Assembly (NCBI GenBank): GCA_964536415.1
Contig: CAZHXN010000057.1
Coordinates: 1-29,016 of the forward strand
Source of the DNA: Trichothermofontia sp964536415
GTDB lineage: Bacteria > Cyanobacteriota > Cyanobacteriia > B231
Length of the DNA: 29,016 bases
Reading direction: 5' to 3'
Numbering within the stretch: position 1 is the stretch's first letter; each line of letters begins with the position of its first letter. Made by a program: the position numbers and the translations under genes. Under the pieces are notes generated by a model. The model saw nothing but the letters and a program-made list of their open reading frames with translations, made no database searches and had not been told where the DNA came from. Below are positions 23,515-29,016 of this stretch, one piece after another.

Positions 23515-24867
23515 GTGGCTGTTTATGAATCTATGACCCCTGAACAGTTTCTTCAGGTTGCAGAAATTTTGCCAGAGGCCATGCTGCTAGTAACCAGTGC
23601 GGGTGAAATTCTAGCGGGTAATAGGTCGGCAGCTAACCTTATGGCGGTCAAGAGCAAGGACTTAGCGGGGAAATGGCTATGGGACCTGACGACCGAATCC
23701 CCGGCAGAGGTAACTGCTTATTTAGAGCGCTGTGCCAAAAGTCGGCAATTGGTCCTAGGGCGGTTAACGCTATCCAGTGGCAGCACGGGCAAGACAGCCG
23801 TTTGTCGGGTTGAGGGGGCGCTGGCGCGTCCCTGCTCAGCAACAGCCCCTGCCCTAGTGTTGCTACGGCTAGAGCGACGATCGACCGCCAGCGGTGAGTT
23901 CACCCTCCTCAACCAGAAAATTGCGGAACTCACCCACGAAATTCACCAACGCCAACAAGCCCAGGCCAAATTGGCCCAAAGTCATGCAGAGTTAACCGAA
24001 CTCCTCGATAAATTCCAGAAAACCCAAGTGCAATTGATCCAAACCGAAAAAATGTCAAGTTTGGGACAGTTGGTCGCAGGTGTGGCCCATGAGATCAATA
24101 ATCCGGTCAACTTTATCTATGGCAACCTTGCCCATGTGCACCAATATGTTAAGGATTTGCTAGGACTCTTGTGTCTCTATGAGGAACATTATCCCGACCC
24201 GGTTCCAGCAATTCAAGAGAAGCGAGATGCGCTTGATTTAGCGTTTCTGCGTCAGGATCTGGATAAGGCCTTAAACTCCATGCAAGTCGGGGCCAATCGC
24301 ATTTGCGAAATTGTCAAATCGCTGCGAACTTTCTCGCGTCTGGACGAAGCTAAAGTAAAGCAGGTCGATATCCACGAGGGCATTGACAGCACGCTGGTCA
24401 TTTTGCAGAATCGCCTGAAGGGAACTTCCGAACGGCCTGCGATCGCAGTGACCAAAGCCTATGGCGATCTCCCCTTGATCGATTGTTACCCCGGCCAACT
24501 GAATCAGGTGTTTATGAACCTGTTGACCAATGCGATCGATGCCCTGGAGGCCGTCCAGGAACAACGGCAGGCTAACTATCTCCACGCGCATCCTGGTCAG
24601 ATCTGGATTCGCACGTCCGTCTGTCGAGCGGGGTGGGTGGCGATCGCGATCGCGGACAATGGACCGGGGATGCCAGAAAGTGTAGTCCAGCGGATCTTTG
24701 ATCCCTTTTTCACGACAAAGCCCGTCGGCCAAGGGACTGGCTTAGGGCTGTCGATTAGCTATCAAATTATTACGGAAAAACACGGGGGTAAGCTATCCTG
24801 CACCTCCGTGCCAGGGGAAGGCACAACCTTTACAATCGAAATCCCCATGCAGCAATTGGTCTCTTAG
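23515..24867 (+). CDS. PAS-type sensor histidine kinase, operon partner of the MetOD1-like protein
   Basis: The protein has 450 residues if GTG 23515 is the start; ATG 23533 (six codons later) is the alternative. Neither has a clear ribosome site, so translation may depend on coupling to the upstream gene 26 bases away. Residues 8-120 are a PAS-like sensor domain (EAMLLVTSAGEILAGNRSAA). Residues 127-178 form a coiled coil (KIAELTHEIHQRQQAQAKL). The HisKA domain has phospho-His192 in GVAHEINNPVNF. The ATPase domain has the N box (FMNLLTNAIDAL), G1 (IADNGPGMPE), F box (DPFFTTKP) and G2 (GQGTGLGLSI). It is soluble, with no membrane segment. This HEINNPVNFI subgroup is abundant in cyanobacteria. 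No response regulator follows, so the partner is elsewhere. Confidence 0.92.
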   Translation: MAVYESMTPEQFLQVAEILPEAMLLVTSAGEILAGNRSAANLMAVKSKDLAGKWLWDLTTESPAEVTAYLERCAKSRQLVLGRLTLSSGSTGKTAVCRVEGALARPCSATAPALVLLRLERRSTASGEFTLLNQKIAELTHEIHQRQQAQAKLAQSHAELTELLDKFQKTQVQLIQTEKMSSLGQLVAGVAHEINNPVNFIYGNLAHVHQYVKDLLGLLCLYEEHYPDPVPAIQEKRDALDLAFLRQDLDKALNSMQVGANRICEIVKSLRTFSRLDEAKVKQVDIHEGIDSTLVILQNRLKGTSERPAIAVTKAYGDLPLIDCYPGQLNQVFMNLLTNAIDALEAVQEQRQANYLHAHPGQIWIRTSVCRAGWVAIAIADNGPGMPESVVQRIFDPFFTTKPVGQGTGLGLSISYQIITEKHGGKLSCTSVPGEGTTFTIEIPMQQLVS

Positions 24868-24992
24868 CAAGCCCTCCGCGTGTCAAGCACCCCCAAGCAC
24901 CCCGTGGATGCCAGACATCGTGGAGAAGCTTGGGTCATCTCTTGCCGTAGATTGGTCAAACTCGAATCATCGGTTGGGACCCCGATCAAACC

Positions 24993-25032
24993 GGGAGAAG
25001 GGGATGAGGGGCTGCGGTTTAATGACACTCAC
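24993..25032 (-). repeat. Half copy of the MITE-like element found at 790-938, inverted
   Basis: The 18 bases CGGTTTAATGACACTCAC (25015-25032) are identical to the reverse complement of 782-799. The match continues leftward through ATGAGGGNCTN and GGGAGAAGGGG with two base changes and the loss of a 7-base TTAGGGG segment between flanking GGGG runs. It retains one terminal repeat only; the other half is absent. Confidence 0.85.
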
Positions 25033-25159
25033 CCACTGACACCCAGCGATCAACAATCCTTTCCCAACTTAACTCAACATCCCAGCTTAACTCAACCACT
25101 CGCTGACAGATCGGCCTCTCCCCAGTTGCGTTGGGGGCAGACTGGGGCCGTTGTGAACT

Positions 25160-25165
25160 TATAAT
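25160..25165 (+). promoter_or_regulatory. Candidate -10 box for ndhM
   Basis: Perfect TATAAT 34 bases upstream of the ATG at 25200, in an otherwise GC-rich tract. No consensus -35 at 16-18 bases. Confidence 0.45.
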
Positions 25166-25199
25166 CAAAGTCAGTCCACCTAGTGATCCCATACCTGCC

Positions 25200-25574
25200 A
25201 TGCTGCTGAAGTCCACAACTCGCCACGTCCACATCAATGCAGCTGAAGTCCACGGCGACGAGTTAGTTCCCAGCGATACTGCCCTCACCCTGGATGTTGA
25301 CCCCGATAACGAATTCAATTGGACAGATGCGGCTTTGCAAAAGGTCTACCGTAAGTTTGACCAGCTAGTGGATGCCTATGCGGGCCAGGATCTGACCGAC
25401 TACAACCTGCGGCGCATTGGTTCCGATCTAGAACACTTCATTCGTGCCCTCCTGCAACAGGGGGAAATTTCCTATAACCTCGACTGCCGCGTCCTTAACT
25501 ACAGCATGGGCTTGCCCCAGGTGGTGTCCGAAGCGGGAGCAGAGAACCCGGCCCCAACCCCTGAGGTTGCCTAG
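25200..25574 (+). CDS. ndhM: NAD(P)H-quinone oxidoreductase subunit M (NDH-1M)
   Basis: The 124-residue protein matches cyanobacterial and chloroplast NdhM throughout: MLLKSTTRHVHINAAEV at the start, then ALTLDVDPDNEFNW, ALQKVYRKFDQLV, LTDYNLRRIGSDLEHFIRAL and GEISYNLDCRVLNYSMGLPQ. NdhM is a small peripheral subunit specific to the photosynthetic NDH-1 complex on the thylakoid membrane, needed for cyclic electron flow and respiration. ATG 25200 is chosen by homology; an upstream in-frame TTG would add 23 non-family residues. The last 14 residues (EAGAENPAPTPEVA) are a low-complexity tail. Its stop codon overlaps that of murF on the other strand. Confidence 0.96.
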   Translation: MLLKSTTRHVHINAAEVHGDELVPSDTALTLDVDPDNEFNWTDAALQKVYRKFDQLVDAYAGQDLTDYNLRRIGSDLEHFIRALLQQGEISYNLDCRVLNYSMGLPQVVSEAGAENPAPTPEVA

Positions 25575-26971
25575 ACGGTGGTCACCGCCGCCGGAAACCA
25601 GGTTCTCACTTGGTCAACTACTTGATCCAGCGCAACTGCCCGTGATGCCTTGAATAGGAGGCGATCGCCCGGTTGGATCAGATCCTTGAGACGGTCTAGC
25701 AAGGCCGACGCATCGGGAAAAGCCTCGACCACAAGGGGAGCCGCGCCTGCCACCAGGGCTGCGGCCTCCAGAGGATCAGCTAAGACTAGACAGTGGTCTA
25801 CGTTAAGCTGCCGAACCACCTCCCCCACCTGTTGGTGCAGAGGCACAGACCACTCGCCTAACTCGCGCATAGTTCCCAAGACCGCAATCCGACGCTGACC
25901 CGGAGTTTGGGCCAACAGATGCAAGGCCGCCACCATTGACTCAAGCCCAGCATTATAGGTCTCATCGAGCAGGACGATATCCGGTTCCAGGTAATAGCGT
26001 TGTGCCCGCCCTCCCGGTAGTTCAATCCGTAACCCTGCCTGTAGGGGGGACAAATCCAAACCAAGGGCATGAGCAACTGCAAGGGCGGCTAAATAATTCA
26101 GCGCCTGGTGCTGACCGGGTAGGGGGACGGGAAATTCCATCCCATATAGCTTGAGGGTGTGGTCTGCCGTCAGTTCTGCCCGAAAGTTGCCATTGCTCAG
26201 ACCATAGCTCAGAATTGGGCCAGACCAAACGGTGTTAGCCGTCGCCATGAGACGAGGGTTATCGGCATTCAGGATGGCTATCCCGGTGGGAGGCAAGGTA
26301 CTGAGAAGTTCGCATTTGGCGTCGGCGATCGCCTGCTCCGACCCCAGCCGTTCAATATGGGCCATCCCTACATTCGTAATAACCGCAATATCCGGGTGGG
26401 CAATCTTACCCAAACAGGCAATTTCCCCAGCCCCCCGCATCCCCATTTCAATCACGGCATAGGCATGGTCTGGCCCCAATTGCAGCAGGGTTTTAGGAAC
26501 GCCAATCTCATTATTATAATTGGCCTGGGACTTGAGGACATGGCGACCAGACCCAACCCCAATCGCCTGCAACACCGCCGCAATAAACTCCTTGGTGGTG
26601 GTTTTGCCCACCGATCCTGTGACAGCGATCACTGGAATTTGCCACTGCATACGCCACCATTGAGCTAGGGACTGGTAAGCACTGAGAGTGTCTTCAACCC
26701 GAAGCAACGGTACTGCGGTCTGGGGCAACGGCGGGAGACAAGCAGTCGTCGCCACGATCGCGGCCACTGCCCCCCGTTCCAGTGCCAGGGGGACGAACTG
26801 ATGGCCATCAAAGGTTTCGCCCTGAAGGGCCACAAACACCTCACCGGGCTGAAGCGTGCGCGTGTCGGTTGAGATGCCCTTGACCCGAATCTCTTTCCCT
26901 GCTACAAGATCAGGCGCAGGGGGCAGCTTGAGAGCTGTAAAGAGGTGTGCCAAGGAAACAAAGCCATCCAT
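25571..26971 (-). CDS. murF: UDP-N-acetylmuramoyl-tripeptide--D-alanyl-D-alanine ligase
   Basis: The 466-residue cytosolic enzyme adds D-Ala-D-Ala to UDP-MurNAc-tripeptide using ATP, the last cytoplasmic step of muropeptide synthesis. It has the three Mur ligase domains: N-terminal substrate domain with GISTDTRTLQPGEVFVALQGETFDGH (from residue 32), central ATPase domain with P-loop VTGSVGKTTTKE (117-128), QANYNNEIGVP, EMGMRGAGEI and TNVGMAHIERLGS, and C-terminal domain with LLDETYNAG, LGTMRELGE and LFKASRAVAL. The ATG at 26969-26971 is chosen because AAGGTG lies eight bases upstream; an in-frame TTG 12 codons earlier is less likely. Convergent with ndhM, with a 4-base overlap. Confidence 0.96.
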   Translation of the reverse strand: MDGFVSLAHLFTALKLPPAPDLVAGKEIRVKGISTDTRTLQPGEVFVALQGETFDGHQFVPLALERGAVAAIVATTACLPPLPQTAVPLLRVEDTLSAYQSLAQWWRMQWQIPVIAVTGSVGKTTTKEFIAAVLQAIGVGSGRHVLKSQANYNNEIGVPKTLLQLGPDHAYAVIEMGMRGAGEIACLGKIAHPDIAVITNVGMAHIERLGSEQAIADAKCELLSTLPPTGIAILNADNPRLMATANTVWSGPILSYGLSNGNFRAELTADHTLKLYGMEFPVPLPGQHQALNYLAALAVAHALGLDLSPLQAGLRIELPGGRAQRYYLEPDIVLLDETYNAGLESMVAALHLLAQTPGQRRIAVLGTMRELGEWSVPLHQQVGEVVRQLNVDHCLVLADPLEAAALVAGAAPLVVEAFPDASALLDRLKDLIQPGDRLLFKASRAVALDQVVDQVRTWFPAAVTTV

Positions 26972-27242
26972 ACCAATCACCTTAGGAACAATCAGTAGAA
27001 AAAACAACGGAGCTTAAAATTAGGGATGCCGCAATTACACGTAATCTTCACAAATAAATGATCTTTTGGTTCGTCATCTTCACGGTTGCTTTATAAATGG
27101 AGGGGGCAGTTTACTGAGATTAGACAATAATGAGAGTAAAAAGTGGAGTATACTCTTTTTAGCTCTATGCCTGGTTAACACAAGGGTGCTTGCCAAGGGA
27201 ATCCTTAGGTGAGTACAGTGTTAAGTAAGCATAGACTTCGCC

Positions 27243-27278
27243 CTTGGATTAAGCATAAAACTTGGATTAAGCATAAAA
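27243..27278. repeat. 18-bp tandem duplication
   Basis: CTTGGATTAAGCATAAAA occurs perfectly at 27243-27260 and 27261-27278. Confidence 0.95.
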
Positions 27279-27286
27279 ACGTTAAG

Positions 27287-27314
27287 ACTGTGTAATATAC
27301 ACTGTGTAATATAC
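27287..27314. repeat. 14-bp tandem duplication
   Basis: ACTGTGTAATATAC occurs perfectly at 27287-27300 and 27301-27314, eight bases after the 18-bp duplication. Confidence 0.95.
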
Positions 27315-27360
27315 AAGAGTACTAAATAAAGGATACTGAAGATCCGTGAGGTATTGTATC

Positions 27361-27378
27361 GCTTATCAAGCTTATCAA
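27361..27378. repeat. 9-bp tandem duplication
   Basis: GCTTATCAA occurs perfectly at 27361-27369 and 27370-27378. Confidence 0.85.
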
Positions 27379-27482
27379 TCTGGGTTACTCCATTTGAGTC
27401 AATGTTTTATTGATTGTTACACTGAATCTTTTCATCAAGTTCAGTCTGCAATCACGAGGTTGGTTGATGATACCCTCTGCTG

Positions 27483-27506
27483 GGGTAAAACATTAGGGTA
27501 AAACAT
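27483..27506. repeat. 13-bp tandem duplication, second copy partial
   Basis: GGGTAAAACATTA (27483-27495) is followed at once by GGGTAAAACAT (27496-27506). Confidence 0.85.
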
Positions 27507-27663
27507 CCGTAATCTTCGGGCCATGAGTGTAGTTCCTTAAGAGAAGTTAAGAGTTTATACGCAGTGACTAGCAGGGGAGGGTTATACTGGAATGGATGAA
27601 TGGGGAAAGATTATTTAGGTCCCCCAAGTAGCTCAATGGGTCTTGTTTAGGACCCGTTTCTAA

Positions 27664-27723
27664 TAGTGTCTGTACTGAGTAGTGTCTGCATTTAATTTAG
27701 TGTCTGCATCTTAGTGTCTGCAT
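27664..27723. repeat. Four near-tandem copies of TAGTGTCTG
   Basis: TAGTGTCTG lies at 27664-27672, 27680-27688, 27698-27706 and 27712-27720; the last three extend to TAGTGTCTGCAT. Start-to-start spacings are 16, 18 and 14 bases. The array lies about 70-125 bases upstream of the GTG at 27791, so it could be a set of regulator-binding sites. Confidence 0.85.
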
Positions 27724-27790
27724 CGTGGAGCATAGCCAGTTCAGTGATGATATCGACATAAAGGCGAAGGCGTAGGAGCGTTTAACCCAA

Positions 27791-29016
27791 GTGGCTACCT
27801 TGTTTGAACAACACTATCGGCAAACAACAGTGGATGAGCAAAAGCTATATGATCATCTGCTCTATTGGTCACAGTTGGAATCGCCAGCCCGCCTGATTGA
27901 ACGGTTTCGGGGGTTATTCCTGGGCAATGGGAATTACCTTGACATGGAAGTTTCAGCAGCTTTGGATCGCATTGTTAGTTCTCGTGAGGCCAGTGAACGG
28001 TTTCACTTCATTCTCAACCGTTGCTGCCACATTCTGATCAACCGTTGGCAGATGCAGCCCCAGCATTTTGCTGCGATTCCGGAACTAATTGCCCTGTTTG
28101 AACAGCCGCTGGGAACCTCACGAGCAGGCTTGTACCGATCGCGTTCAGCCCGCCGCCTGCAAGAACTCATCCAGCAGTTTCTCCAAACAGAGCAATATGT
28201 AACGCTGAAGCGATTAGCGCGGGTAATGAGTCAGGCGATCGAAGCCAGGAATGGCACACGATCGCTGGGTACCTTGATTCAACGGTATCCCTACCTCTAC
28301 CGTCACTGTCTGTTGAGTGAAGACAGTTCCTACGAGCAACAGCAAGTCATCGATCAGCTAGAGCAGCAGCGGCAACGGCAGTTTGAGGTCGATTTGTCCA
28401 AGTATGTCACCTACCAGATTCTCCGGGCGCAAAAGAGTCGACAAGCCGGGAATCCGGCTACGGCTTCGCCGATCATTCGACCGGTGACTAATCCGACCCT
28501 GCTCAACGATCGGGAACTGTATCTCGCCCTAAAGCAATTTGTGGGTCGCGTGGATAGTGGCTATAGTTACCAGGAGATGGCCCGTCATTTTGCCAACCAT
28601 AGCTCGAAGCTCCAGACCTATCGGGCGTTTAAGGAAGACTTTTATCGCTACATTACCTCGTCGATCGCGGCTGAGTATGGCAAGCGTCAGTTTTATAACC
28701 AACTGTACGGGTATCTGCAAAATACGCTGCCCCAGAGTGACTCCCAACGCCCTAGCGACTTCCTCGTCGTGCGGACCTGTAGTCAGCTTTTGAACTTTCT
28801 GGTGGTCGAAAGTGCAAACCAACCCCAACACTACGTGTTTGTGGACCTGTTATCTAATTTGGGACCGACTGCCACCACGGGCCTACTCCTGAAGATTGTC
28901 TTGGTCTGCCGTAAGGTGAAGCCATACCTGGAGAAACGCTTCTCGATCCTCTTTAACCATTACGAAAATTTTGATGACGATGCGGTTCAGTGGTTAGTCA
29001 AGGCGCTGGAAAATAT
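27791..29016 (+). CDS. Conserved hypothetical protein, N-terminal 408 codons (3' end outside window)
   Basis: A single frame is open from GTG 27791 to the window edge, with cyanobacterial codon use. GTG is the first possible start after the in-frame TAG at 27773; AGGAG lies 12 bases upstream. The protein begins MATLFEQHYRQTTVDEQKL. It is soluble, predicted mostly alpha-helical, rich in Arg and Gln, with a helical LLYWSQLESPARLIERFRGL segment (about 25-44), adjacent cysteines in NRCCHIL (near 78), a Gln/Arg stretch QQQVIDQLEQQRQRQ (near 190) and a Pro-rich linker near 225. The second part (about 240-408) contains VGRVDSGYSYQEMARHF, ESANQPQHYVFVDLLSNLGP and KVKPYLEKRFSILFNHYE. I do not recognise a named family or catalytic motif. 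Confidence 0.82.
   Translation, partial: MATLFEQHYRQTTVDEQKLYDHLLYWSQLESPARLIERFRGLFLGNGNYLDMEVSAALDRIVSSREASERFHFILNRCCHILINRWQMQPQHFAAIPELIALFEQPLGTSRAGLYRSRSARRLQELIQQFLQTEQYVTLKRLARVMSQAIEARNGTRSLGTLIQRYPYLYRHCLLSEDSSYEQQQVIDQLEQQRQRQFEVDLSKYVTYQILRAQKSRQAGNPATASPIIRPVTNPTLLNDRELYLALKQFVGRVDSGYSYQEMARHFANHSSKLQTYRAFKEDFYRYITSSIAAEYGKRQFYNQLYGYLQNTLPQSDSQRPSDFLVVRTCSQLLNFLVVESANQPQHYVFVDLLSNLGPTATTGLLLKIVLVCRKVKPYLEKRFSILFNHYENFDDDAVQWLVKALEN

Larger units (their letters stand above)
24868..25199. other. 332-bp spacer before ndhM
   Basis: It carries the partial MITE-like copy (24993-25032), an 18-bp imperfect tandem duplication (CCCAACTTAACTCAACAT at 25063-25080, CCCAGCTTAACTCAACCA at 25081-25098), and the ndhM -10 box. 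No terminator for the kinase gene was recognised. Confidence 0.55.
26972..27790. other. 819-bp AT-rich spacer with many tandem duplications
   Basis: This is the longest gene-free stretch and clearly more AT-rich than the rest. It contains at least five sets of short tandem or near-tandem duplications (see separate repeat entries), and a palindrome GAGTATACTC (27146-27155) flanked by A5 and T5 tracts. No convincing open frame, tRNA or riboswitch was seen on either strand. It must hold the promoters of murF (leftward) and the gene at 27791 (rightward). Confidence 0.6.

Overview
The window is chromosomal DNA of a cyanobacterium with moderately high GC. The evidence is the oxygenic-type NDH-1 subunit NdhM, a cyanobacterial arginine dihydrolase (ArgZ/AgrE type), a cyanobacterial BioY, a filamentous-haemagglutinin/CHAT protein, large CBS-PAS-GAF sensor kinases, and many copies of the HIP1 octamer GCGATCGC (for example near 3603, 4787, 5010, 9437 and 11715). 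I cannot name the species. No rRNA, tRNA, CRISPR array, phage or intact transposase was found.

Layout. 1-603: 3' end of a class II fructose-bisphosphate aldolase, with terminator. 790-938: a 149-bp MITE-like element with 13-bp imperfect terminal inverted repeats; a half copy lies inverted at 24993-25032. 951-3368 (-): secreted-type protein fusing a TPS/haemagglutinin N-terminal domain to a CHAT protease. 3961-4602 (+): small protein made of two repeats. 4649-7006 (-): receiver-histidine kinase followed by an unknown helical protein. 7612-12021 (-): 1469-residue CBS-PAS-GAF histidine kinase whose first GAF domain has the cysteine pair of a DXCF cyanobacteriochrome. 12452-18360 (-): six co-directional genes around dTDP-rhamnose synthesis (rfbC, rfbD, rfbA) with two methyltransferases and a HAD hydrolase; rfbB is not present. 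18521-19291 (+): Uma2-family protein. 19365-21477 (-): arginine dihydrolase gene split by a +1 frameshift at a G5 run. 21990-22565 (+): bioY. 22955-24867 (+): a three-cysteine MetOD1-like protein paired with a histidine kinase. 25200-25574 (+) ndhM and 25571-26971 (-) murF converge and overlap by 4 bases. 26972-27790: long AT-rich spacer full of short tandem duplications. 27791-end (+): a large open frame of unknown function, cut by the window edge.

How it fits together. Central metabolism (aldolase, arginine catabolism, biotin uptake, NDH-1, peptidoglycan) is mixed with a surface-polysaccharide cluster and three sensor-kinase loci. The items most worth testing are the putative photoreceptor GAF domain, the MetOD1-kinase pair behind an 11-bp direct-repeat leader, the argZ frameshift, the MITE-like family, and the tendency of most longer gene spacers here to carry perfect or near-perfect 9-18 bp tandem duplications.
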